A DNA stretch of 35,898 nucleotides from Bacteroidota bacterium (GCA_021820065.1 JAKAEE010000029.1:1-35898); one strand, 5' to 3'; positions 23,401 through 30,969 are shown, counted from the first letter of the stretch. Notes: generated by a model not told the origin, from the sequence alone. Made by a program: numbers and translations.

Positions 23401-23701
23401 CTGAATCGGGACACCTAGCAACAAGAAGTTCTGCCACAATTTTTCTTGCCTTTTTAACTCTATCAGAATCAGTAAAAACCGATAGACCATTTATAGAAGG
23501 GAAAGAACAAGACGCCTGAATAGACGGATTTCTTCCTTCTTGATGAATTTCTACCAGACATAATCTGCAAGCGCCGTAAGGTAAAAGTGCTTTGTGATAG
23601 CATAATTTAGGAACACTTAATCCAACACTCTCGATAGATTGCAGAAGTGATTTACCTTCAGACAATTCATGTTTAGTACCATTAATAGTTAATTCGATCA
23701 C
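20438..23701 (-). CDS. hdrA: NuoG-type N-terminus fused to one partial and one full HdrA
   Basis: This 1087-residue multi-cofactor flavoprotein has residues 1-80 as a [2Fe-2S] ferredoxin (C34, C45, C48, C65). About 120-180 holds two [4Fe-4S] sites (C124/127/130/134 and C165/168/171/175), together like the N-terminus of NuoG or [FeFe]-hydrogenase HydA. About 200-500 matches HdrA from YPQAVPNTPAIDREKCIHL onward (GAVVLSPGF, FIQCVGSRD, YCSSVCC) but lacks the HdrA start with its GxGxxG nucleotide-binding loop. About 522-1087 is a complete second HdrA: FVCHCGTNI, ALIIGGGLAGM, a second LIQCVGSRD, and two C-terminal ferredoxin motifs (CDGCAFCVEPCP, CKGCGGCQATCP). The missing N-terminal half of the first copy matches the fusion at 28681-29589. 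HdrA flavin is the known site of electron bifurcation; here it should link MvhADG to the NuoEF-like subunits. Confidence 0.88.
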   Translation of the reverse strand: MIELTINGTKHELSEGKSLLQSIESVGLSVPKLCYHKALLPYGACRLCLVEIHQEGRNPSIQASCSFPSINGLSVFTDSDRVKKARKIVAELLVARCPDSENIRRIAFDLGVGEPRIKKKNDDCVYCGLCVRMCEERMGRDVISFSGRGPNKKVEPPFGKHNEMCWSCGACNFICPTNKVVTNLTSTNPLIPIPNPFNLGLDSKPAIHILYPQAVPNTPAIDREKCIHLNYDECKICETVCEAKAIDYLQQEEKIELNVGAVVLSPGFELFDPKIKPELGYGDYPNVITSIEFERILSASGPFSGHVLRPSDRQTPQKIAFIQCVGSRDAERDYCSSVCCMYATKEALIAKEHIGSHLECDIFFMDVRAHGKGFDEYYQRAISSGVKYIRCRIPSIKEIPYTKNLLIQYLTEDDKKVSAEYDLVVLSVGMEPPKSVKEIAKTFGIELNEFNFCKTSVFNPVESSREGIYVAGPFTEPKDIPETVMHASGAASRVLSLLSDLRGSLIAEKEYPPETDVVGKKPRIGVFVCHCGTNIAGVVNVPDVVEYSKKLPDVVFADNNLYTCSNDTQEIIKEKIKEYNLNRVVVASCTPRTHEPLFRNTIREAGLNPYLFEMANIRDQCSWVHMFEPEKATEKSKDLIRSAVAKARLLEPLQKSYVSVTKAALIIGGGLAGMTSAVELANQGFEVHLVEKEKELGGNLRHIQYLLNGEKPQDELKKIIQRVNSINKINVYTQAEIKSLEGSVGHFKTIITTNGTQKEFEHGVVIVASGAKEYKPTEYLYGQDTSVMTHVELEQRLISGNEWLKEKKKQPARTFVLIQCVGSRDKERPYCSRICCSESIKNALKIKEISPNANVYILYRDIRTYGFRESYYTKARQKGVAFIRYDEDIKPIVSRNGHGLQVEVFDQTLRVAIEIPTDFVVLSAGVTPDEGNKTVAQFLKVPLTSDGFFLEAHMKLRPIDFATEGVFLCGLAHSAKAIDESIIQAQAAASRAATILSKDFIELEATISQVIEENCDGCAFCVEPCPFKAITLIEFMRNGVVKKMVEVNESACKGCGGCQATCPKKGIIVKGFKLDQLYAQVNAILGA

Positions 23702-24123
23702 GCGATGTCTCCTTCTTCAACTAAATGGTCAAAACTAAAATTAACCTTTGGATGAGTTGCTGTAAGTACACGCATAGTTTTTTCAATATCGCCTATTGGT
23801 TTCATATCAATGTTATTTTTATAAAACCGAGCAGTAATGCAGATTCCATTTTCTGCTCCCCTTTCTATTTTTAAACTTCCACCGGTTTCTTCTGCAGCTT
23901 GTGCAAGAAATGAAAGCCCTAATCCAAATTTTTTTCCGTTCTTGGTGGTAAAGAACGGATCAGATGCTTTTTCTAACTGTTCTTGTGTCATTCCTTTACC
24001 ATCATCTTCAATTTTTAAAATTATCTCGTCATTATTTTCTTTTAGCCGAATTTGAATGTTCTTTGCGCCTGCGTTCAATGAATTTTCTGCAATATCTAAA
24101 ATATGAAGAGATATATCTTCCAT
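23698..24123 (-). CDS. HATPase (GHKL) regulatory protein
   Basis: This 141-residue stand-alone histidine-kinase-type ATPase domain has an N box in DIAENSLNAGAKN, G1 in IEDDGKGMT and FGLGLSFLAQAAEETGG as the G2 region, so nucleotide binding looks intact. No phosphoacceptor His domain is visible. Small ATPases of this kind sit in operons of multimeric [FeFe] hydrogenases and are thought to regulate them. Its 3' end overlaps the hdrA-like gene (ATGA). Confidence 0.82.
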   Translation of the reverse strand: MEDISLHILDIAENSLNAGAKNIQIRLKENNDEIILKIEDDGKGMTQEQLEKASDPFFTTKNGKKFGLGLSFLAQAAEETGGSLKIERGAENGICITARFYKNNIDMKPIGDIEKTMRVLTATHPKVNFSFDHLVEEGDIA

Positions 24124-24125
24124 TT

Positions 24126-24845
24126 CTAAATCTCAATTCTCCTTCCGTCTTCTCCTAATAATGATTTTTTTATTTCTTCGAACGAAATTCCTTCCATGTA
24201 AAACTTTGTATGGTTTTTTCCAATTTCTTTGAGCGAGTGTGCATCAGAAAATGTTACGATTGGTAGAGAATAACTGTATAGATCCGGGCTGTTTTCTTTG
24301 TTCGTAACTTCTAACGCATCTAAAACCAAACCATCCGGTATAAAACCAAGCTGAGAAATTATTCCAAACCTTTCACGATCTACATGAGATGCAATGGCTA
24401 TGCCCCCTAACTTATGGATGTGATCGACAATTTTTTCAACCGATAACTTGGTTGCGCCAATTAGCAATTTTTTATTGAACTCCAGCACCTCATCAATTTC
24501 ATTAACTACAATTTGTTCATTAAAAATTTTTTCATCATCAGTATCAATTAAATTATCATAGACTATTTGCTGCATTGAGCACAAAGAATTTTCATTATCA
24601 AAAAGTCCTAATACATGCACTTCTTCTTTAGAAGTAATTTCTATTCCACCAATAATGTTCAAATTTTTATTCTGAGCAGATTTTTTCACACTAACAACAT
24701 TTTCACACGAATTATGATCGCAAATTCCGATTATGTTCAAACCACGTTTTTCAGATTCATTCACAATATTTCTCGGTGTCATTTCAAGTTCAGCGCAATA
24801 AGAAAGACATGTATGAATATGTAAATCTGCTTTATATTCATTCAT
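24126..24845 (-). CDS. PHP-domain metal-dependent phosphoesterase
   Basis: This encodes 239 residues from ATG 24845 (MNEYKADLHIHTCLS), which overlaps the stop of the gene before it. Metal ligands of the PHP fold are present: DLHIHT near residue 7, GICDHNS near residue 41, a middle ASHVDRERFG and a late FSDAHSLKEIG. Likely substrates are phosphodiesters or nucleotides; no specific one can be read. It belongs to the DRTGG/HATPase/PHP set and may make or break a signal that controls the complex. Confidence 0.85.
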   Translation of the reverse strand: MNEYKADLHIHTCLSYCAELEMTPRNIVNESEKRGLNIIGICDHNSCENVVSVKKSAQNKNLNIIGGIEITSKEEVHVLGLFDNENSLCSMQQIVYDNLIDTDDEKIFNEQIVVNEIDEVLEFNKKLLIGATKLSVEKIVDHIHKLGGIAIASHVDRERFGIISQLGFIPDGLVLDALEVTNKENSPDLYSYSLPIVTFSDAHSLKEIGKNHTKFYMEGISFEEIKKSLLGEDGRRIEI

Positions 24846-25185
24846 TATTTTTACCAACTCCCAGTTTGTACAACTTACCTGCTAATTGAAAACCTTTTTC
24901 CTCTGAATTCAAGACAACTATTTTTTCCTCTTCAGCTTTTTTCAGAGAATCGTCATCTAGTTTTCTGCCCGATGGGATTAGTATAGCGGAGATTTTTTTA
25001 ATTGATGCGACAGAGACAATATTTAAATGAGTTTGCAAAGTAATCCAGATATTCCCTTCGTTTGCATTTGCAAGAACATCACTTAACATATCGCTTATAT
25101 ATCCACCGCTTACGCTTCGATCAAGAAAATTCGCACCCGTTAAAACATTAAGTCTTAGAGAGCTAATTATTTCTTCCAGTTTCAT
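24838..25185 (-). CDS. DRTGG-domain protein (second copy)
   Basis: The product has 115 residues forming one DRTGG-like domain, a presumed ligand-sensing fold. Matching elements with the other copy are the N-terminal LNVLTGANFLDRSVSGGYISD, the central VASIKKISAILIPSGRKLDD and the C-terminal KLYKLGV. It overlaps both neighbours by a few codons. Confidence 0.78.
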   Translation of the reverse strand: MKLEEIISSLRLNVLTGANFLDRSVSGGYISDMLSDVLANANEGNIWITLQTHLNIVSVASIKKISAILIPSGRKLDDDSLKKAEEEKIVVLNSEEKGFQLAGKLYKLGVGKNNE

Positions 25186-26098
25186 TTTTTATATTCACTA
25201 TAAATTCTAAATTTGTTCCACGTCCAACAACTGAATCAATTTTCATTTCATCAGTACAATTTTTAATGTTTGGTAGTCCCATACCGGCACCAAAACCCAT
25301 TTCCCGTACCCAATCTGGCGCTGTTGAATAACCAGGAGTCATTGCTTTTTCTATATCAGGAATACCTGGTCCGTTATCAACAGCATTAACCTTAATTTTG
25401 TTTTCGTCAATCCAAACTATTAACTCCCCACCATCTGTAAATATTATCATATTCATTTCAGATTCAATTGATGCAATTACAATTCTTCTTATAATTTCAG
25501 TTGAAATTCCAAGTTTTAGTAACGCATTTTTTAATAGACTACTTTTTTCTCCGGCTTTTTTAAATTCTTTGCCAATAACATTATATTTTAATTGAATATT
25601 TGTGCTATCAGAACAAACATCATCAAAGAAATTGCAGATGTTTCTTTTTTGAGATTCTTCTTCATAATAATCTTTTTCAAGTTTCTTTAATAAGCACTCT
25701 ATAACATCGCCTTTAGTTAAGATTCCAATTAGTTTATTTGTATCTCGGTCTTTGACCGGGAATCTGCCGAACTTAAATTTTTCAAATTTTTTGAGTATGT
25801 GAATTAATAATTCATCACCATAGATTGTTTCAACTTTTGAAGTCATGTGATCTTTTACTAATTCATTCGTTTTGCCAAGCATTAGACATTTTATAAAATC
25901 TTCAACACTAATAATTCCAACAATATAATCTTCGTGAACAACCGGTAAGCCTGAAATACGATTATCTCTAAGTTTAAGCCATACATCCAAAATTGAATCG
26001 TATGGTGTTACAACAACTATATTGGTGCTCATCGCGTCTTCAACTTTAGATGCATATGCAAGTTCTTGAATCTTAGTAGTTTTAATTGCTTGACTCAT
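25163..26098 (-). CDS. CBS-pair / HATPase regulatory protein
   Basis: The product has 311 residues. Two CBS domains (about 15-140: MSTNIVVVTPYDS, ISGLPVVHED, FGRFPVKDR) are expected to bind an adenosine ligand. An anti-sigma-factor/RsbW-like HATPase domain follows (about 195-305: AVDNGPGIPDIEKAM, GFGAGMGLPNIKN). It probably reads energy charge and passes this to the redox complex or a transcription factor; the target is unknown. It lies between the two DRTGG genes, overlapping both. Confidence 0.85.
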   Translation of the reverse strand: MSQAIKTTKIQELAYASKVEDAMSTNIVVVTPYDSILDVWLKLRDNRISGLPVVHEDYIVGIISVEDFIKCLMLGKTNELVKDHMTSKVETIYGDELLIHILKKFEKFKFGRFPVKDRDTNKLIGILTKGDVIECLLKKLEKDYYEEESQKRNICNFFDDVCSDSTNIQLKYNVIGKEFKKAGEKSSLLKNALLKLGISTEIIRRIVIASIESEMNMIIFTDGGELIVWIDENKIKVNAVDNGPGIPDIEKAMTPGYSTAPDWVREMGFGAGMGLPNIKNCTDEMKIDSVVGRGTNLEFIVNIKNETGRNN

Positions 26099-26447
26099 AT
26101 TCTGAAATTCCTGTTAAGCCTTCCTTATATAACTTGCCACAGCTTTCAAAAAGAGGAAGATTAGTACCCAAAAGAACAATATTATAAGTCTCTGCAAGTT
26201 TTATGACTTCTTCGTCGGGTCGCTTACCACGTACAAAACAAATTGCTTTTATATCTACTACATCTGTTGTATAAATCACTTGCGGAGTGGTAAGACCAGT
26301 TAAAAGCAAGGTATCTTTATGTTCAATATGTGCTAAAACATGACTCATTAAATCGCAGCCGCAGCCCATTTTTACATCTCTGTTTAAAAATTCGCTGCCG
26401 CAAATAACTTCTGCATTCAATATTTTTTTAACTATGTGCAGGTTCAT
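26082..26447 (-). CDS. DRTGG-domain protein (first copy)
   Basis: The product has 121 residues forming one DRTGG-like domain (LNAEVICGSEFLNRDVKMGC at the start, DIKAICFVRGKRPDEEVIKL in the middle, GKLYKEGLTG near the end). It overlaps the nuoF-like gene by 20 bp. The two DRTGG proteins are clearly related to each other but divergent, so they may form a heterodimer or sense different ligands. Confidence 0.78.
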   Translation of the reverse strand: MNLHIVKKILNAEVICGSEFLNRDVKMGCGCDLMSHVLAHIEHKDTLLLTGLTTPQVIYTTDVVDIKAICFVRGKRPDEEVIKLAETYNIVLLGTNLPLFESCGKLYKEGLTGISEYESSN

Positions 26448-28317
26448 GTTCCTTTTTCCATTCTTTACATGAAATGAGTTCAGTTAGTTGGACCATGTTA
26501 TTAATATCTTTGCCGGTGATTTTTAAAATTGCTGAAATTTTTGGAGGACATACTTCCATACATTGACCGCACTTACTACACTTTTCCTGATCTATTATAT
26601 GGATATGTTTTGATTCACCTTTTATTGCTTCTGTTGGACAGGTTTTTATACACAGCAAGCAACCGACACATTTGTTAGGGTCTATATAATACTCGATTAA
26701 ATTTCTGCAAACTAATGCCGGACATCTTTTTTCTTTTATGTGAGCTTCATATTCTTCCTTAAAATATCGTATAGTTGACAGAACCGGGTTAGGTAAGGTT
26801 TGTCCTAATCCGCACATCGAAGCATCCTTAACACTTTCTGCTAACTCGGTTAAAAATTCTACGTCACCATCCATTCCTTCACCATTTGAAATTCTTGTTA
26901 AAACTTCTAACAAGGCATCACTTCCATCTCTGCACGAAACACATTTTCCACATGATTCATCATTAGTAAATTGAATGAAAAATTTTGCTACATCAACAAC
27001 ACATGTATCTTCATCCATAACAATCATGCCACCAGAACCCATCATAGAACCAGCTTTTTGCAACGACTCAAAATCAATTGGTGAGTCTAATAATTCAGCA
27101 GGAATACAGCCGCCCGATGGACCGCCGGTTTGAACAGCTTTAAATTTTTTGTCTTTAGGAATTCCTCCTCCTATTTCATAAACAACTTCACGAAGAGTAA
27201 TTCCCATCGGAACTTCAATCAATCCGGTATTATTAATTTTTCCAACAAGAGAAAAGATTTTTGTGCCTTTCGAAGTTTCTGTTCCAATATTCGAAAACCA
27301 ATCCGCTCCTCTAGAAATTATAACGGGAACATTGGCAAGTGTTTCAACATTGTTAATAACAGTTGGGCAACCCCACAAACCTTCTTGTGCCGGGAATGGC
27401 GGACGCTGTCTTGGTTCAGGAATGTTTCCTTCAATAGAATGAATAAGAGAAGTTTCTTCACCACATACAAACGCACCGGATCCTTCTCTAATTTCAATTT
27501 CAAAATTGAAATTTGTTCCTAAAATATTTTTACCGAGTAAACCATATTCTTGCGCTTGTTCGATTGCAATTCTCATTCTTTTAATTGCAAGAGGATATTC
27601 CGTTCTTACATAAATGAAGCCATTCGTTGAACCAATTGCATATCCAGCTATAGTCATTCCCTCAATTACTGAATGAGGGTCCGATTCCAAAACACTTCTA
27701 TCCATATAAGCACCGGGATCGCCTTCGTCACAGTTTGCAATCAAATATTTTGGCGATTTAGATTGTTGACTTGCAACTTGCCATTTTCTTCCAGTTGGGA
27801 ATCCCGCTCCACCTCTGCCTCGTAACCCCGATTTTAAAATTTCGTTAACTACATCAATTGGATTCATTGAGCTTAACACTTTAGAAATAGCCAAATAACC
27901 ATCACGAGCGATGTAATCAGTAATTTTTTCGGGATCGATAATTCCCTTATTTCTCAAGACAATTAATAATTGTTTTTTGAAAAAAGGAATGTCTGAAATT
28001 AGCGGCAGTGGTTCCTTTTGTTCAGGTGGAATGAACATTAATTTTTTAACAGGTCTTCCTTTTAGAAAATGTTCTTCGACAAGATGATGAATATCTTTTG
28101 TCTCGAGCCAACCATAAAAAATATTATCTGGCAAAACAACCATCAAAGGTCCCTGACCACAAAATCCATTACACCCTGTGGCAACAACTGTTACTTCTTC
28201 TTTTAAACCGAACAGCTCAAGTTCCTTTTTTAATTCATCAATAATCTGATACGCACCGCCGGCAAAGCAGCCTGTTCCAGTGCAAACCATTAATTCAATT
28301 CGTTTCTTTTCTGCCAT
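26428..28317 (-). CDS. nuoF: NuoF/HydB-type NAD(H)-FMN subunit
   Basis: This 629-residue flavoprotein couples NAD(H) to the complex. Residues 1-95 are a thioredoxin-like [2Fe-2S] domain (C12, C17, C49, C53). The NuoF core has the FMN loop GLRGRGGAGFPTGRKW at about 165-179 and NCDEGDPGAYMDR just after. The [4Fe-4S] motif is ESCGKCVSCRDG with a later CGLGQ. The C-terminus adds two ferredoxin motifs (CVGCLLCIKTCP and CSKCGQCMEVCP). This extended form is that of HydB/HndC in trimeric and tetrameric [FeFe] hydrogenases, not of respiratory complex I. No [FeFe] catalytic subunit is encoded in the window. Confidence 0.93.
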   Translation of the reverse strand: MAEKKRIELMVCTGTGCFAGGAYQIIDELKKELELFGLKEEVTVVATGCNGFCGQGPLMVVLPDNIFYGWLETKDIHHLVEEHFLKGRPVKKLMFIPPEQKEPLPLISDIPFFKKQLLIVLRNKGIIDPEKITDYIARDGYLAISKVLSSMNPIDVVNEILKSGLRGRGGAGFPTGRKWQVASQQSKSPKYLIANCDEGDPGAYMDRSVLESDPHSVIEGMTIAGYAIGSTNGFIYVRTEYPLAIKRMRIAIEQAQEYGLLGKNILGTNFNFEIEIREGSGAFVCGEETSLIHSIEGNIPEPRQRPPFPAQEGLWGCPTVINNVETLANVPVIISRGADWFSNIGTETSKGTKIFSLVGKINNTGLIEVPMGITLREVVYEIGGGIPKDKKFKAVQTGGPSGGCIPAELLDSPIDFESLQKAGSMMGSGGMIVMDEDTCVVDVAKFFIQFTNDESCGKCVSCRDGSDALLEVLTRISNGEGMDGDVEFLTELAESVKDASMCGLGQTLPNPVLSTIRYFKEEYEAHIKEKRCPALVCRNLIEYYIDPNKCVGCLLCIKTCPTEAIKGESKHIHIIDQEKCSKCGQCMEVCPPKISAILKITGKDINNMVQLTELISCKEWKKEHEPAHS

Positions 28318-28700
28318 TATCCCACCCTCTCTGATCCAACACCTAAAACAAAATCTGTTATCACCTTTCCCCCAATAATATGTTCGTTGAAAATCCTTTT
28401 AGCTTTATCGGGAGTAAGCTTTCGATACTTAACAGGTGCAGCACCTTCTATCTCAACAGTTATCATGGGTTCTTCAGAACATAAACCGGCACACCCAGAA
28501 GTTGTAAACATTATATCAGTCAATTTTCTTTTATCAAACTCATCTAACAAAGCATTTACTATTTCTCTGGCTCCGGCAGCAATACCACAGGTTCCCATAT
28601 GTACAATAACTTTTCCTCTATAATTTCCTTCGCGTAGATAAAGTTCTTTACGAGAATCATCTCTAATTTTTTTTAGATCATCAATTGTTAACTTTGGCAT
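28317..28700 (-). CDS. [2Fe-2S] thioredoxin-like ferredoxin
   Basis: From ATG 28700 (MPKLTIDDLKKIRDDSRKEL) this encodes 127 residues; the upstream in-frame ATG would extend it further into the previous gene. A GAGG-containing site precedes 28700. Cluster ligands are VHMGTCGIAAGA and TTSGCAGLCSEEP, the HndA/HydB-N type fold. In HydABC-like complexes this kind of subunit carries electrons near the NADH site. It shares one base with the nuoF-like gene. Confidence 0.85.
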   Translation of the reverse strand: MPKLTIDDLKKIRDDSRKELYLREGNYRGKVIVHMGTCGIAAGAREIVNALLDEFDKRKLTDIMFTTSGCAGLCSEEPMITVEIEGAAPVKYRKLTPDKAKRIFNEHIIGGKVITDFVLGVGSERVG

Positions 28701-29589
28701 ATTCCACCGCCTCATTTTTCTTTTTTTCAATTATGCCAGATATATCTTTAGCTTGAAGTTTTCCGTAAACACTTTCGCCAATTGTTGCAACCGGTGCTAA
28801 ACCGCAACATCCAATACATCTAACCGCTTTAAGAGTATAAAGATGATCTTCGGTTGTTTCGCCAACTTTAACATTCAATTTTTCACTGAACTGTTCTAAT
28901 AAAATTCCAGATCCTCTTACATAGCATGCAGTACCCATGCAAACATTTAACGTGTATTTACCAATAGGTTTCAAACTGAAGGAGCTATAGAAAGTTGCTA
29001 CGCGAGTAATATGAGAAAGCGGATAATCAATTTCTTGAGAAATATACTTTAATACATTCTCCGGAAAATAATTGTAGGCGGCATTTACTTCTTGCAGTAT
29101 TGGCATTAAAGGACCTTTTCTGTTTCTATGCTTATTAATTATTGAGGTGACTTTTTCAACATACTGCGGTTGCAGAGCTACTTTTTCTTTCTCAATTAAT
29201 TGAACAGAGTTTCTAGTTGGACAATTTGAAACACAAGCTCCGCAGCCAGTACATTTTTTCTCATCAACATATCGCGGTTTCTTTTTTAATTGTACTTTGA
29301 AATTCCCGGGTTTTCCTATAATACTTTCAATCTCACTATAAGTAATCTTTTCAATATCCTTGTGTCTGCCAATCTCTACTAATCTCGGCGCCATTGTACA
29401 CATGGCACAATCGTTAGTTGGAAAAGTTTTATCTAGTTGCGCCATAACCCCGCCAATAGAAGGTTTGTTATCAACAAGATAAACTTTAATCCCGGATTCG
29501 GCCAAGTCAAGAGCCGCCTGCATACCACCAATTCCGCCTCCAACAACCAAAGCGGAACCTATTTTACCATTGGTTATATTCTCAAACAT
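28681..29589 (-). CDS. HdrA N-terminal half fused to NuoE
   Basis: The product has 302 residues. About 1-130 matches the start of HdrA: ALVVGGGIGGMQAALDLAE, then IGGVMAQLDKTFPTNDCAMC, MAPRLVEIGRH, RYVDEKKCTGCGACVSNCP. It stops there, without the rest of the FAD-binding fold. About 145-300 is a NuoE-like [2Fe-2S] subunit with C217/C222 (NVCMGTACYVRG) and C258/C262 (RCIGCCGLAP). I know HdrA and NuoE as separate proteins. The HdrA part ends about where the first HdrA copy of the 1087-residue protein begins, so the two may complete one FAD domain in the assembled complex. Confidence 0.85.
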   Translation of the reverse strand: MFENITNGKIGSALVVGGGIGGMQAALDLAESGIKVYLVDNKPSIGGVMAQLDKTFPTNDCAMCTMAPRLVEIGRHKDIEKITYSEIESIIGKPGNFKVQLKKKPRYVDEKKCTGCGACVSNCPTRNSVQLIEKEKVALQPQYVEKVTSIINKHRNRKGPLMPILQEVNAAYNYFPENVLKYISQEIDYPLSHITRVATFYSSFSLKPIGKYTLNVCMGTACYVRGSGILLEQFSEKLNVKVGETTEDHLYTLKAVRCIGCCGLAPVATIGESVYGKLQAKDISGIIEKKKNEAVEYAKVNN

Positions 29590-30736
29590 TTTCTAAAATT
29601 GACTCCTTATTTATTTCAATTTGTAATGCTCTTTCTTTTACTTTTTGCAAATAAATTGCTAATGGTCTGTAAAGCATATGGCTCAACTTCCCAAATGGTA
29701 TTTCGATAATCAACATTGGAACAACTATTGCGAGATGAATTGCATAAGCGAAGTGTGTTGTTAATTCCATACCTAAATATCTAAACACATGAACTGCAAT
29801 CCCGCTAAGTGCGGTTAGCAATAATAAAATTGGAAAAACTAAATCGCTTGAACGCGAGAATTTATGTATCTCCTCCTTTTTACGAATTCTACTAACAAGT
29901 ATTTCTATAGAAGTATAGAGTAATGCACCAAAACAGAAATATCCTATCCACCTTTGCGGATGATATACTGGATATATTTCATCAGTTTGAAACCATTGTA
30001 AAAAGAAAAACTTAACACACATCATTATTCCGCATCCGGTAGCTAACAGTAAATGTTTTATCCACCGATTTTTTACTGAACAATCTTTAAATCTTTTTTG
30101 AACGAATATCTGCAAGAAGAATGTTTTCAATTCAACCAAATAATAATAGGGTGCAACTTTAGGACTGTCGTAGTTTTTCATTGTAAACCAATACATCCGT
30201 AAACCAAAAGTGAGAATAAAAAATAAGGGGATTAGAAATACTACTGTTGTAAATGTGCTTATCAAGCCAAACATATGTTGCATTGGCATTGGTGTAGTAA
30301 TAAATGATTCATAATCAAGTTCTACATTAACCAAGTGATAATAAACAACAAGTCCTAATACAACTAAAGCAAAGAATAAGAGCGATCCAATTTCCCAATA
30401 TTTAGATTTATATATTTTTGCCGAAAGTCCAGTCCAATCATACTGAGCTGTTAGATATCGTCTTACAGTCATCATTGCTTCACCTGGTTCGGTTTGTCTA
30501 GGACAAGTATTTGAACAATCGCCGCAGTAGTAACATAACCATGGGTCTAAACTAGATTTAAGTTGTCGCTTAAGACCTAGCAAAGAGTAACGAATAATTT
30601 TTCTTGGGAATGAACTCTGTTCGTTTACAAGCTCACACGAAATAGTACAGCTCCCGCATTGAAGACAAGCATTAGTGTCAAAATTTCCATACTTCTTAAT
30701 TTCCGGCAATAATTTTGAATCCGTTTTAAATTTCAT
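29582..30736 (-). CDS. QmoC-like membrane Fe-S / heme b protein
   Basis: The product has 384 residues. The N-terminal HdrC-like ferredoxin domain has two [4Fe-4S] motifs (C24/27/30/34 and C68/71/74/78, the latter CYYCGDCSNTCPR). After it come about six hydrophobic segments with His residues, a HdrE/NarI-like diheme b membrane domain. This domain pair is that of QmoC, which exchanges electrons with the quinone pool. It is the first gene of the long operon and overlaps the next gene by 8 bp. It would anchor the otherwise soluble complex to the membrane. HdrB-type CCG subunits are absent, so this is not a heterodisulfide reductase. Confidence 0.85.
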   Translation of the reverse strand: MKFKTDSKLLPEIKKYGNFDTNACLQCGSCTISCELVNEQSSFPRKIIRYSLLGLKRQLKSSLDPWLCYYCGDCSNTCPRQTEPGEAMMTVRRYLTAQYDWTGLSAKIYKSKYWEIGSLLFFALVVLGLVVYYHLVNVELDYESFITTPMPMQHMFGLISTFTTVVFLIPLFFILTFGLRMYWFTMKNYDSPKVAPYYYLVELKTFFLQIFVQKRFKDCSVKNRWIKHLLLATGCGIMMCVKFFFLQWFQTDEIYPVYHPQRWIGYFCFGALLYTSIEILVSRIRKKEEIHKFSRSSDLVFPILLLLTALSGIAVHVFRYLGMELTTHFAYAIHLAIVVPMLIIEIPFGKLSHMLYRPLAIYLQKVKERALQIEINKESILENV

Positions 30737-30765
30737 ATCTACTCAATCCGTTCTGTTAATTAAAA

Positions 30766-30969
30766 ATGAATAAAGAAAGTTGGGGTTATAACTTTGTAAT
30801 CCAATTGGCGGGAAGAGTCTATGAGAACAGAAAAAGAATCCGTATAAGATCATATTTGGATGCCTATAAAAGATCATTCGAATTTCATCCACAAAGAAGT
30901 TCAATAATCAAGTACAGGATAGGTAGTTTTAATTATCAGGATCCGTATAAAACTATAAAGAGGAATTAA
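30766..30969 (+). CDS. Possible small hypothetical protein (weak)
   Basis: A 67-codon frame starts 29 bp from the divergent qmoC-like gene. The product is basic and aromatic-rich (GYNFVIQLAGRVYENRKR, IIKYRIGSFNYQDPYK). It has no clear ribosome binding site and I recognise no family. It sits where the operon promoter should be, which speaks against it, but the composition is not that of random AT-rich DNA. Confidence 0.28.
   Translation: MNKESWGYNFVIQLAGRVYENRKRIRIRSYLDAYKRSFEFHPQRSSIIKYRIGSFNYQDPYKTIKRN

Noticed and set aside
26428..28317. Assigning the NuoE/NuoF-like genes to respiratory complex I
   Set aside because: The NuoF-like protein has the extra N-terminal [2Fe-2S] and C-terminal two-ferredoxin domains of HydB/HndC, and no other nuo genes are nearby.
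29582..30736. Reading the QmoC-like protein plus HdrA as a heterodisulfide reductase
   Set aside because: No CCG-domain HdrB/HdrD-type catalytic subunit exists in the window, so the disulfide-reducing site is missing.
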